From Plumapathes pennacea (taxonomy: Eukaryota; Cnidaria; Anthozoa; Antipatharia; Myriopathidae), in assembly GCA_964036295.1 (NCBI GenBank), contig OZ038464.1:4157501-4221500 (forward strand): 64,000 nt of DNA, written 5' to 3'. Shown piece by piece: positions 56,101-63,140 of the stretch. Positions within the stretch are counted from its first letter, which is position 1, and every line of letters starts with the position of its first letter. The notes under the pieces were generated by a model, which was not told the DNA's origin, made no database searches, and worked only from the letters and a program-made list of their open reading frames with translations. Both the position numbers and the translations under genes were made by a program.

Positions 56101-57696
56101 ATCATTCGAGTGAGCTTGCATTTCACAAATTATTTGGCATAAAATGTGTTGGGAAGCGCGCGTTGTAGCGAAAACGAGCTGCCATATTCACACAGGTGGG
56201 AAAAACTGCGCATGAGCAGATACTTATTTGTAGGCAGTTATTTGCAGGTGACGTAGTAGTCTCTCGGCCAATCAAAAGAGCGATAAAAAGTATCGAATGA
56301 TAAAGATGTTTATTTATATATATATTATTTATTATCGTTGTATATTTTTATGAAAATATACAGGAAGCAATGTCTGAGTATTGTAGTACTTGCCTTTAGC
56401 GTTTTCTCTGAAAACACCTGTTGCATCATGCCCAGAGTCTGAAAATTGAAAGATTGATGGCAGGTTTGACTTTGAAACTAGAACAACATTCACGATAATT
56501 TTAATTTTATATTGTTTTTCCACATCTGTGTATTTGTAAAATTTGTGCGCCAATTGTACTCAGGTGTATTGTTTTGTATGTGAGAGTACGATCGATGCTC
56601 AGCTTTTAGGCCCCGTTTACACTTGAAAACTGTTTCGGATACAAAGTATCCGGATACAAAGTTCCCACTTTCGATTCCGGATTCGTTTTCTCTCCGGATT
56701 CACTAAAAATGACCCCAGATTCACAAAAACTAGTGTAAACGCTTTCACGAATCCGGAAACAAATGCTTCGAATCCGGATAAATTCGCTCTAGTGTAAACG
56801 GAGCCTTAGTAAGTTGTCATATACCTTAATATGTCTAGTTTCTACTTTGTTATTAAAGTTTTTGTATTTGCTTTTAGCTGCATGGTCAAATCTATGTTAT
56901 GCAGTATAACTCATCACAAACTGATAATATTTATCAACGAACGAGTCAGAGATTTCGTCAACACGAGAAGATATCCAAGCGGCCATGTAGTGTTGTCTAT
57001 TATATAAATATCGATAAGATATCCAGAATAAAGACGTATCTCGCAGCCTTAATTTCCTCTTAGAACTGACTGTCTTCAAAAATCGCGTGTACAGTGAACG
57101 TATGATTTCACTTGTAAAAATACCGAAAATGTCAGTTTTTAAAACTTGAGAAATACTGGTATTTTATCGATATATGTATAATAACTTACGTTTACGGACC
57201 AAGAATACATGTGGCTATTAATGAATATTAAAATATATTCTTTAACTAGTCCACTGGTGTGCAATATGTCTACTATTAAAGCTTAGCCGTGGAACACCAA
57301 TTGCTTTAGACTGCGAGCAGTCCCCCCAGTTTTCATCTACGATCGTACTGCAAGAGCCCAGTCGCGAGCGCGAAAGAGTATGGCGTGCGGGAAGTGTGGC
57401 CTCCCCTCTCCCTCCCCCCCCCCCCCCCCCCCCCCCCCGTCCCTGCCTCGCCCCACTTTCCGTGCCCCTTACTCTTCCGCGCTCGCGACTGGGCTCATGC
57501 AATACAATCTTAGAGGGAAAATAAGGGATTTCTCGCTACAATTGCTTTTACCTTCACGCAACAATTCCTCGATGAGGCTTGAACCCATGGGTATATTACT
57601 TTCCTCTGAGTATTGGCTTTGCTTATCTTCTTCGACCTCTTTTGTTAATGCTACAATGTCGTCACAAGACTGCTTTTCAGTTAGTTGAAAAGCCAT
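39304..57696 (-). CDS. TRPC-like channel with C-terminal SPRY domain, copy B
   Basis: Exons in transcript order: 57696-57552, 56438-56394, 55482-55377, 54808-54680, 54392-54274, 52884-52690, 52191-52002, 50307-50067, 48920-48566, 47061-47045, 46509-46317, 46240-46222, 45592-45467, 45310-about 45265 (3' border unclear), 44215-44137, 43298-43177, 42572-42450, 42307-42136, 41408-41221, 39465-39304. The channel core (pre-S1 to TRP box) is open and in phase. After the linker exon at 44,137 the phase-1 end fits the exon at 43,298. SPRY exons and a stop at 39,304 follow. Two unresolved defects remain: a stop in exon 3, and an exon 13 interrupted by foreign sequence. The channel would sit in the plasma membrane with SPRY in the cytosol. 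Confidence 0.75.
40150..40975 (+). mobile_element. 5'-truncated LINE, 3' coding end and tail, antisense in intron 18
   Basis: The frame from 40,171 codes NTKYNLRGNEILNQPKVNTT, then TYGLRSWRHTAPKL, a stop, and NTLPNQLRVLNTYKTFKSHL. This is the standard C-terminus of LINE polymerases, with a Trp codon changed to TAG. The 3' end is TTAAATAAAG followed by (TTATG)n at 40,955-40,975. Confidence 0.8.
41221..41408 (-). CDS. TRPC-SPRY copy B, exon 18 (SPRY end)
   Basis: 188 nt, phase 1 to 0, codes GALGYSGDLVGCKVLFHEEK, then FSLNRREVGKTCIKNSGEQL and YPCIAMHSAGIKVKFS. It contains the F-x-x-N-x-x-x-V-G and Y-P-x-I strands that close a SPRY fold. Acceptor AATCTAG, donor AGC|GTGAGT. Confidence 0.92.
42136..42307 (-). 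CDS. TRPC-SPRY copy B, exon 17 (SPRY core)
   Basis: 172 nt, phase 0 to 1, codes SGSDRMLGVGIVLSDHQDFT, then PGWLDKSVGYHLDDGRIFEE. The G-W-x-x-x-S-x-G-Y-H-x-D-D-G-x-x-F string is the SPRY signature as seen in RanBP9-like and ryanodine-receptor SPRY domains. Donor CCAG|GTTTGA is weak but fits the phase. Confidence 0.92.
42450..42572 (-). CDS. TRPC-SPRY copy B, exon 16 (SPRY start)
   Basis: 123 nt, phase 0 to 0, codes LWTGHHGIKIEGNTLTFRDE then VDEDCNVRYKKPLTRASPM. This is the first strand region of a SPRY domain. Acceptor GAATATAG, donor CAG|GTAAAA. Confidence 0.85.
42930..43140. repeat. Small element, CTACGCGCG family, intronic
   Basis: Contains TATGATACTACGCGCGTCCT, then an inverted pair around AATATAGCCTCATCTAAACA / TCTAGATGAGGCTATATTA. 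Confidence 0.6.
43177..43298 (-). CDS. TRPC-SPRY copy B, exon 15 (helical linker)
   Basis: 122 nt, phase 1 to 0, codes ESMDRVENSMNRIHHESVES then QRMINLIMHQMFADEESFDA. Heptad-like helix between channel and SPRY domain. Acceptor TGTTTCAG, donor ACAG|GTAATA. There is no initiator or promoter evidence for a separate gene start here. Confidence 0.8.
43374..43810 (-). pseudogene. Retrotransposon reverse-transcriptase relic in copy B
   Basis: Equivalent of the relic at 1-400. It has a two-base difference (GGCTGTATAGG against GGCTATAGG) and other indels that break the frame. It lies in the intron between the linker exon and the SPRY-side exons. Confidence 0.65.
44137..44215 (-). CDS. TRPC-SPRY copy B, exon 14
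   Basis: 79 nt, phase 0 to 1, codes IGSMEELMEWLEDKYRSKYG then SSFPIRG. It is the last exon shared with the visible part of copy A. The G left over at its end joins AA of the next exon to give Glu. Confidence 0.75.
45265..45330 (-). CDS. TRPC-SPRY copy B, exon 13 (3' part diverged)
   Basis: Starts after CTATTTTAG (CKYKCRDGDVMNQDSSSQSR) and matches copy A up to CAATCAAG. Then about 550 bp unlike copy A follow, before the homologous donor side reappears at about 44,710 (AAG|GTAATTCCTGG). A segment just before that donor, after TTGTCCAG (about 44,762-44,711), would code TEKDELIFLQDYYHGKK and could serve as a separate exon. The donor of the first part is not identified. Confidence 0.4.
45467..45592 (-). 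CDS. TRPC-SPRY copy B, exon 12 (TRP box)
   Basis: 126 nt, starts EWCFKRCVAYRTYRDYHPIP, then VPLNIVSIPSMVLYRLVRK. Donor TTTTT|GTAAGT. Confidence 0.85.
45681..45999. mobile_element. Miniature inverted-repeat element present only in copy B
   Basis: The ends are GAACCGTTTTCGGATGACTG and CAGTCATCCGAAAACCGCTC, 319 bp apart. Copy A reads straight through at about 3,288 (CTCTGGTATATGTGATTC). A further partial copy is at about 60,590-60,660. Confidence 0.8.
46222..46240 (-). CDS. TRPC-SPRY copy B, candidate 19-nt microexon
   Basis: Codes IVRIQS plus one base, with the same splice borders and length as 3,514-3,532 in copy A. It supplies the phase needed by the TRP-box exon. Confidence 0.45.
46317..46509 (-). 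CDS. TRPC-SPRY copy B, exon 11 (pore and S6)
   Basis: 193 nt, one codon longer than in copy A (extra acidic residue in the pore-S6 turret, near ESSSNDSSLNV). The filter is SLFGIAE and S6 contains AVILLVNLMVALLSN-type sequence. Acceptor TTTCGTTTAG. Confidence 0.88.
46917..47040 (+). mobile_element. LINE 3'-tail insertion present only in copy B
   Basis: About 124 bp ending (ACTAA)n, inserted between AAAAGCCACT and TTACCACGCG. Those are adjacent in copy A (AAAAGCCACTTACCACGC near 4,586). It sits immediately beside the 17-nt microexon donor. Confidence 0.75.
47045..47061 (-). CDS. TRPC-SPRY copy B, 17-nt microexon
   Basis: Codes NGGFA plus two bases. Bounded by TTGCAAG and GCGTG|GTAAGT. It changes the phase from 0 to 2 before the pore exon. 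Confidence 0.6.
48566..48920 (-). CDS. TRPC-SPRY copy B, exon 9 (S3-S5)
   Basis: 355 nt, the same length as in copy A. S3 begins DTWNVLDFVSVLIFFVVFAL. S4 and S5 follow, ending near TELSYITSEKNAGAQY. Donor TAT|GTAATG. Confidence 0.9.
50067..50307 (-). CDS. TRPC-SPRY copy B, exon 8 (S1-S2)
   Basis: 241 nt, phase 1 to 2. S1 near YFVFVRDTISYIVLVLLHWA, S2 near FAIIVFFVGRIMMELDQFF, then DRKKKYRPWQYITLYF leading into S3. This is probably the ancestral linker length. Copy A is 63 bases longer. Confidence 0.88.
50385..50710. repeat. Dispersed repeat, second copy at 63,640-64,000
   Basis: Shared words include CGAAGATCGACTTTGCT, GTGCGACAAA and TAGCGGCCGACTGG, ending AAGCGGAAAATAAACAAGAA. It lies near the Helitron-like piece at 51,080-51,440 but is not clearly part of it. 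Confidence 0.65.
51080..51680 (-). mobile_element. Helitron-like fragment (5' repeat plus basic N-terminal protein part)
   Basis: Reverse-orientation relative of 11,800-12,400. The minus frame codes REARLQKRREQARVRRNRET, preceded by the GACTCCAAGCG repeat (51,570-51,680) and a (CA)n tract at 51,530-51,560. The opposite orientation from copy A shows independent insertion. Confidence 0.5.
52002..52191 (-). CDS. TRPC-SPRY copy B, exon 7 (pre-S1)
   Basis: 190 nt, starts FLAHPVVYNLIHKKWYGSSL and ends with a hydrophobic segment, LLDILLFPLMFLVFGMCHH. Matches TRPC pre-S1. Confidence 0.85.
52505..52545. repeat. C-run and (CCA)n tract
   Basis: A run of about 20 C followed by CCA repeats. Its length is likely uncertain in the assembly. 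Confidence 0.9.
52690..52884 (-). CDS. TRPC-SPRY copy B, exon 6
   Basis: 195 nt, phase 0 to 0, contains YEHQFGKLEKDVQEFAFHLL and ends DALVDTAIEKNQKK. It has the same length and borders as copy A. Confidence 0.75.
53170..53412 (-). pseudogene. LINE reverse-transcriptase relic, catalytic FADD region
   Basis: The minus frame reads LFADDTNLFHFNKDINELDT, then (shifted frame) WLEDNKLPINVKKTKYILFK, then CKFFGVIID. The F-A-D-D motif is the polymerase active site of LINE reverse transcriptases. Broken by at least two frame changes. Part of a block of about 770 bp (53,171-53,940) absent from copy A. Confidence 0.8.
54045..54165 (-). repeat. Dispersed repeat, duplicate of 18,055-18,190
   Basis: Contains GATGGCGACCCGCTTGGAGT and TAGCGTCGTGATTA as in copy A, so it was inserted before the duplication. 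Confidence 0.6.
54274..54392 (-). CDS. TRPC-SPRY copy B, exon 5
   Basis: 119 nt, phase 1 to 0, contains NFEDIHELVTPRSLMKIKRN and ends at GAG|GTAAGC. It may start nine bases further upstream at an alternative acceptor. Confidence 0.65.
54680..54808 (-). CDS. TRPC-SPRY copy B, exon 4
   Basis: 129 nt, phase 0, codes LPGGKAFYSINLLRFEPAAI then YAIKTVDKPFKVWLDLSAAE. It is open, unlike the start of the copy A exon. The GGG|GTAGGG end is phase 0, whereas the next exon wants phase 1, so this junction is unresolved in both copies. Confidence 0.5.
55377..55482 (-). CDS. TRPC-SPRY copy B, exon 3 (disrupted)
   Basis: 106 nt against 98 in copy A. Relative to A, 8 bases are added after CTGCCCCTG (sequence GGTCTTAGAGG). 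This brings TAG into frame and shifts what follows. The flanking splice sites are kept. Either this copy is a pseudogene, or the exon is skipped or not coding. Confidence 0.4.
55690..55780 (+). repeat. tRNA-like sequence, probably SINE-derived
   Basis: An A box (TGGCCGAGTGG, 55,696-55,706) and a degenerate B box (GGGTTCAATATTC, 55,759-55,771) spaced as in a tRNA-Leu/Ser with a long variable arm. Stems are poor, so it is not called as a tRNA gene. Confidence 0.5.
55949..56096. repeat. Foldback element in copy B intron 2
   Basis: Palindrome of about 148 bp with arms CAATTATTGGACGAGGTTGA / AACCGAGTTCAATAATTG and a centre around GCCGATGCCGGAGGCAGAGGC. Confidence 0.7.
56394..56438 (-). CDS. TRPC-SPRY copy B, exon 2
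   Basis: 45 nt, phase 1 to 1, codes DSGHDATGVFRENAK. It has a GC donor (AAAG|GCAAGTAC), as in copy A. Confidence 0.55.
56609..56805. mobile_element. Harbinger-like miniature element, TTA target duplication, copy B only
   Basis: The ends are GGCCCCGTTTACACT and AGTGTAAACGGAGCC, 197 bp, flanked by TTA at 56,606-56,608 and 56,806-56,808. Copy A has a single TTA at 21,836-21,838 in the same context (CAGCTTTTAGTAA). A 3-bp TTA/TWA duplication suggests the PIF/Harbinger group (inference). Confidence 0.85.
57552..57696 (-). CDS. TRPC-SPRY copy B, exon 1
   Basis: ATG exon of 145 nt coding MAFQLTEKQSCDDIVALTKE then VEEDKQSQYSEES, ending in phase 1 at GAAG|GTAAAAGC as in copy A. An AG 20 bases upstream of the ATG could end a 5' untranslated intron. 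Confidence 0.65.
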
Positions 57697-57715
57697 TACG
57701 AGGACACTAGCAGTC

Positions 57716-58480
57716 CTGCAAATATAACGTTTTATTTATTCTTATGGTGTTTTTGTCAAAATGGCCGATTTTGGCCAAAAACTGAAGACTCTTGAAACTT
57801 TTAGGAAACTTTCCTAAAACGACACAACAACAACAGAAAGAAAAAAAAACCACGAGTAAAAATTCCGCCGTAAGCCGGTTGTTTTCAGAATCCAAAGAAT
57901 GTGAGTGATGACGCGAAGCCGTACGGGCGTGCTGACTTGAGCTCCGTAGTTTCCATTGAATTATGACCTTGTGAAAACGTATTTGAACCCCTTGCTATAT
58001 CAATCTACGGTTTTGACGATTTGGTTCAGCTTGTGGAAATTTCACTGGTGTTTCTGTGTACTTCATTTTGCTGGATTCTGGCCTAACGGAAAAATCCCTG
58101 AGCGCTCGTGAAACCGTAGTAGGCGACATAAGGTTGTCATGGTAAAACGGTTTTTTTGTTTCAAACGACTTCCGCGCATGCTGAACATCTGCACGAGCTT
58201 TGGAAGCTGCACGCTCACTGCTATGGCGGCTACCGGACTCCTACTATTCCTGCTCGTTTCAACCTCTACAATCTCATCACCAAGTCTGAAGTTACACAAG
58301 CCTAGTTACCAAACACCCGCAAATTGCCTGCGGTTAGTGCGGTTTACAGGACCACTTCCACACGGTCCAATTAGCTGGAGGGTGCAGTAGGACCATTATA
58401 ATTAGAACCATATTGCACAGAAGAGGCCGCGGTAAAACGTTTGCTTCAAGCAGGATCATCGTGAAGAAAAGATTCTTAAG
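57716..58480. other. Upstream region of copy B, no gene recognised
   Basis: The first 120 bases match copy A upstream DNA, then the copies diverge. A frame of 83 codons at 58,139 (+) has no recognisable family and lies next to retrotransposon relics. Confidence 0.45.
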
Positions 58481-58489
58481 GATCTGGAG

Positions 58490-58810
58490 AAAGTCCACAA
58501 TCTACATTGCATGACAGAGAGAAAAGAGCTTGTGTCTATATTGTCTACTGAATGAGTAAGGCGTTTGATTTCCTTTGCCACTCCCTCATCATAAAAAAAT
58601 TTGAAGCCCATGGCTTCAGTAGCGGTTCATTGAAGCTCATGCGGTCATTTTTTCACTTCAAAAGGTCAACAGAGTAAAAATTAATGGCGTTACAAGCGAG
58701 TGGAAGGAAATGACACGTGAATGTCCACAAGGTTCGTCCTTTGGACCTCTACTATGGAATCTGTTCCAAACCGACATGTCTTTTCGCGTCAAAAACGCAA
58801 ATCTCAATTA
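58490..58810 (+). pseudogene. LINE reverse-transcriptase relic
   Basis: The plus strand codes MSKAFDFLCHSLIIKKFEAH, then GFSSGSLKLMRSFF, and after a frame change CPQGSSFGPLLWNLFQTDM. These are the D-M-S-K-A-F-D and P-Q-G-S-x-x-G-P-L blocks of LINE polymerases. Stops and frameshifts are present. Confidence 0.85.
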
Positions 58811-59339
58811 AAATCTAAAACGTTTTATCGCGAAATAAATACACACAAACTCAAAAAGTGTACTGAATACGGCAAGCAGCGACCGTCAGATTGATCAGTC
58901 ACAACGTGGGCGCCTCAGGAAAGTCGACCTCCGGATGTATATGGGCATGGGCGGGCAAAAGCATGGTGAGAGGATCTCTTTGAGCACCGCCTTCCGATTG
59001 TTCGATCAATTTGGAAAATCGCTTAGAATGCCAGTATGTAACGGTCATCCAAACCATTATGAATAACGTGTTGTTCCCGTTTCCAATTTTTGTCATTTTG
59101 TATTGTTCTGATTTTACTCAATTTGCTCGGAACTGAACCGGAAACGCCGATATTGATAGCTCAGTTTCCGGAAAGGAAGCGCCGGCCAGCTTTTGTGACT
59201 AACACTACCTCTGGGAAAAATGTCAGGTAATGAAACTTTGTGATCCAGATAAACTGAATATTAATATCGTTGGGTCAGTGCTTGCGGCTAGTTCTGCGGT
59301 GCATATTTCTCAGTTGACTGCGCTCTTGCAATATCGCTG

Positions 59340-59633
59340 TTTGTTATGGGCAACGATCCGTCTCAGACAAGTAAAACTGCATTGGAAGCCTTAGAAGAGA
59401 TTGAAGTACAACTTCACAGGATTCCTGCTCGTTCGCCGGACTTGAATCCTATAGAAGTTCGAAGCGCAAGCGATTGAGTTGCAAATTGTTAAAGAATCTT
59501 TTAATGAATTTAAGAGTAGAGTCATTCGCACTCTTGACTCTTTAAGTTCTAAAACTATCGATCGCACAATTCTACGTATGCCCAAGCGCATTGAGGAGAT
59601 GTTGTTGTCCAAAGGAAATAGGGTAAAGTACTG
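59340..59633 (+). pseudogene. Tc1/mariner transposase C-terminal relic
   Basis: The plus strand codes GNDPSQTSKTALEALEEIEV, then HRIPARSPDLNPIE, the SPDLNPIE block that carries the last acidic catalytic residue of Tc1/mariner transposases. After a frameshift near 59,460 it continues LQIVKESFNEFKSRVIRTLD and RMPKRIEEMLLSKGNRVKY with a stop. The N-terminal half is not seen. Confidence 0.8.
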
Positions 59634-59639
59634 AAGATG

Positions 59640-60784
59640 AAAACAAAAATGCGGTATTGTTTTCTGTGTTATACGAGATTACACTATAAACTCCAACGGT
59701 CATCAAAATCATGCATCACTGGAGTCAGTGGAGCTTGTAACACAACACCATAATATAAACCAGCGCTTCTCCATCTCAAACTGCGTATTATGTGTGGCCT
59801 AAATCCAACAATTCTCCTTTATATCACTAAGAATTGATTTATGGGTATATGATTAATGTGATTAACACGAAAGATTGTGGAAAATTACACGAGATGCCCG
59901 AAATTTCACATTTCTCCATCTGAGCATAAATGTAAAAATAGAATTTGTGTTTAATCTGCTAGCTACAATTTGCAGAACAGCAATTTTTGGACAATCCTAC
60001 AAACTAAGGCAAAAATATCGGGACAGTTTGAACAAAAGAGCCATTACAAGGACTTCAGCATCGCCCCCCTCCCGCTCCCTCCCCCTCCCACCCCCCACCC
60101 CCGTCGCAGTGTTAAAATTTTTGGAGACAAGTGCTGTAAGATGTTTACCTCATACCTACTTTACAACATTGAAAGAGGGAAGAGAGAATCTGTCATAGAC
60201 ACGTATGTGTGAGTGCAAAGTACGACAACATCGAAAAACGCTGATACATGATACACTTTCGTGGAGTGTCCTACATAATTTTGATCCGGATTGTAAGTTT
60301 ATCTCCCTTCACGCTGCAAAACCATTTTAGAGTAGTCATCCTACCTCAGCACCGTTTAAAAACGCAAAAATCATCTTCATTTAAGTTTTTAGTTTTTACT
60401 GAGTGTCTATATAAAATTTCACCTGATATGCAAAACTCCAATTTCCTTGTGCACAATTCATGTTGTAAAAAACGCATTAAACTGACTTACAGTTGAGTAT
60501 TGAGTTCTAGTTTTGAGTTTATTGCCGTTACAAGCGCAGAAGCTCTTGTCCCGAACGAAAATATGCTTACGCACCAATTTGAAGTGTCTTATGGAACCGT
60601 TTTCGGATGACTGTCGAAAATAATGGTGTGATTGCTTTGGTTTTGCGTTTGCTACACTTTTTGACTAGTCCAGTTTAGCAGCATTTTTGGCCAATCAAGA
60701 ACAAGAAGCAAAACTTGATTGCGATTTCCTCACGCAAGAAAGCAAGTAGCGATGGCGTGTTCTCGGACTGCTGATTGGTTTCTT
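59640..60784. other. Intergenic, nothing firm
   Basis: A C-rich tract at 60,060-60,110 and a partial copy of the GTTTTCGGATGACTGTCGAA element at 60,590-60,660. No gene was recognised. Confidence 0.45.
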
Positions 60785-61190
60785 CTTCAAAGTAAAACAT
60801 GACTTGAATAGTGCCTGGAGGCATCAAGAAAGAATCAACAAAGAATTTCAATTACATAATCATATAATTATGCTTATCCTATATTTTGTTGAACTCATCA
60901 GTCCCACGCACATGCCATAGGATACTGATTCTTTTTGTGCAAAGGACCAGCAATATAAAATTCGTCCAACGTTGTATTTCCTATCCACAAATCAGTTCCG
61001 AATATCTCTTCTGTCTTTACGGCATGCCATCGTCCTTGTTTTTTCTTTTTCGCATTTCATTTGTGTCTGTACTTAAATTATCATTTTCTGCGTAGAAAAT
61101 TGATTGAAGGCTAACAGTTCAAGTTAATACAGCTTCGACTGAAATTTCACATTCACGTCTATCTGTCTTCGTGATTTAAACGGATAATTA
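60785..61190. repeat. Distal part of the segmental duplication, B side
   Basis: Matches 24,776-25,187 and ends where a copy of the Helitron-related repeat (61,190-61,320) begins. Confidence 0.75.
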
Positions 61191-61320
61191 TCCTTGAGCG
61201 TAAGCGAGGGTAGTAATCACGACGCTAATGCTGTAGTATTGTCTTATTTGGAGACTCCAAACGGGTCGCCATCTCAAAATTTGAACTTCGTCTGTCAGTC
61301 AGTCTGTCAGGTACGACCTG
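61190..61320 (+). repeat. Dispersed repeat related to the Helitron-like 5' end
   Basis: GGAGACTCCAAACGGGTCGCC with CAGTCAGTCTGTCAGG downstream, as in 11,815-11,962. It is followed at 61,350-61,430 by sequence that is the inverse of 53,430-53,500. Confidence 0.6.
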
Positions 61321-61446
61321 CAGGCGCGGATACTCAACAGCTCAACTGCTAACCGCCATGACAAGCGATGTAGTACGAACGGAAGTGATTTTGCACAACA
61401 AGATGCAGATACAAGGCCAAGCAGTTCGACAAGCAATGATCCTTGG

Positions 61447-62573
61447 AGCCTCACAACGAAAAGACGCCTCATAATGAAAAGTTGCCTCATAACGAAAAGT
61501 CGCCTCATAATGAAAAGTTGCTTCATAATGAAAAGTCGCCTCATAATGAAAAGTCGCCTCATAACGAAATATCGCCTCATAATGAAAAGTCGCCTCATAA
61601 TGAAAAGTCGCCTTATAACGAAAAGTCGCCTTATAATGAAAAGTTGCCTCATAATGAAAAGTCGCCTCATAATGAAAAGTTGCCTCATAACGAAAAGTCG
61701 CCTCATAATGAAAAGTTGCCCCATAACGAAATATCGCCTCATAATGAAAAGTTGCCTCATAATGAAAAGTCGCCTCATAATGGAAAGTCGCCTTATAACG
61801 AAAAGTGGCCTTACAATGAAAAGTTGCCTCATAATGAAAAGTCGCCTCATAATGAAAAGTCGCCTCATAATGAAAAGTCGCCTCATAATGAAGAGTCGCT
61901 TCATAATGAAGAGTCGCCTCATAATGAAAAGTCGCCTCATAATGAAAAGTTGCCTCATAATGAAAAGTTGCCTCATAATGAAGAGTCGCCTCATAATGAA
62001 GAGTCGCCTCATAATGAAAAGTCGCCTCATAATGAAAAGTCGCCTCATAATGGAAAGTCGCCTTATAACGAAAAGTGGCCTTATAATGAAAAGTTGCCTC
62101 ATAATGAAAAATCGCCTCATAATGAAAAGTTGCCTTATAATGAAAAGTTGCCTCATAATGAAGAGTCGCTTCATAATGAAGAGTCGCCTCATAATGAAAA
62201 GTCGCCTCATAATGAAAAGTTGCCTCATAATGAAAAGTTGCCTCATAATGAAGAGTCGCCTCATAATGAAGAGTCGCCTCATAATGAAAAGTCGCCTTAT
62301 AATGAAAAGTCGCCTCATAATGAAAAGTCGCCTCATAATGAAAAGTTGCCTTATAATGAAAAGTTGCCTCATAATGAAGAGTCGCCTCATAATGAAAAGT
62401 CGCCTTCTAATGAAAGTCGCCTCATAATGAAAAGTCGCCTCATAATGAAAAGTTGCCTCATAATGAAAAGTCGCCTCATAATGAAAAGTTGCCTCATAAT
62501 GAAGAGTCGCCTCATAATGAAAAGTCGCCTCATAATGAAAAGTTGCCTCATAATGAAGAGTCGCCTCATAATG
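61447..62573. repeat. 18-bp minisatellite with 270-bp higher-order repeat
   Basis: About 62 tandem copies of GCCTCATAATGAAAAGTC with common variants (TTG for TCG, AAGAG for AAAAG, TTATAA for CTCATAA). Blocks at 61,781 and 62,051, and at 61,891 and 62,161, are identical variant patterns exactly 270 bp (15 units) apart. A 17-bp unit near 62,405 shifts frame. Several frames on both strands stay open because 18 is a multiple of 3. Confidence 0.97.
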
Positions 62574-63020
62574 CGCCGATCAATGCGAAAGTTCAACATC
62601 CCCTCCCCGGGCAACCCCCGAGAATTTGAACTTTTGAAGGTTGGCTTGGTCAAATGCCCGCCCCCTGGGCCAAAAAGGCGTTCAAGTGCCCTACCCTAGT
62701 GTCAGATTTGGTGGTCAAATGCTCCCTCCCCCTCCCAAGGACAAATTTTTTCGAATCGATGCGTACATCGCCACGAGACTCTCTTCAACACTTACACTTT
62801 TGGCTCGCTCCTCATTGGCGCTGTAATATTTGTGGTCAGATAAACACTGATAAACCGTGCTCCCGTTGTTAAAGCTCTTTGAAATCGCTTGTTGTTCATG
62901 ACTTCCCAGCGACCTCTCCTTATAGGCCGCCTCCACACTAGTCCTATTTTATTTGAAAACGCAACTTCATATTTTCGTTGTGGGGGGGGGGGGATGTTGA
63001 ACTCTCGCATTGATCGGCGC
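62574..63020. mobile_element. Non-autonomous DNA transposon inserted in the minisatellite
   Basis: The ends GCGCCGATCAATGCGAAAGT and (inverse) GCGCCGATCAATGCGAGAGT continue to CAACATCCCC. The 447-bp element is flanked by ATAAT on both sides (62,569-62,573 and 63,021-63,025), and minisatellite-like units resume at 63,021. Confidence 0.8.
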
Positions 63021-63140
63021 ATAATGAAAAGTCGCCTCATAAGGAGAGTAGTCGCCTCATGGTGAAAAGACGCCTCTTAAGGAGTAGTCGCCTCATGATG
63101 AAAAGACGCCTCATAAGTAAAAGTCGCCTCATAATGGCTG
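63021..63140. repeat. Degenerate minisatellite units beyond the insertion
   Basis: Units such as AAAAGTCGCCTCATAAGGAG and AAAAGACGCCTC continue with variable length (18-24 bp) and then fade. Confidence 0.8.

Noticed and set aside
61299-62699. Three very long open frames (317-418 codons) as repeat-protein genes
   Set aside because: They lie in an 18-bp tandem array whose unit is a multiple of three and lacks stops in several frames on both strands. One 17-bp unit shifts the frames. No splice, start or composition evidence supports any of them.
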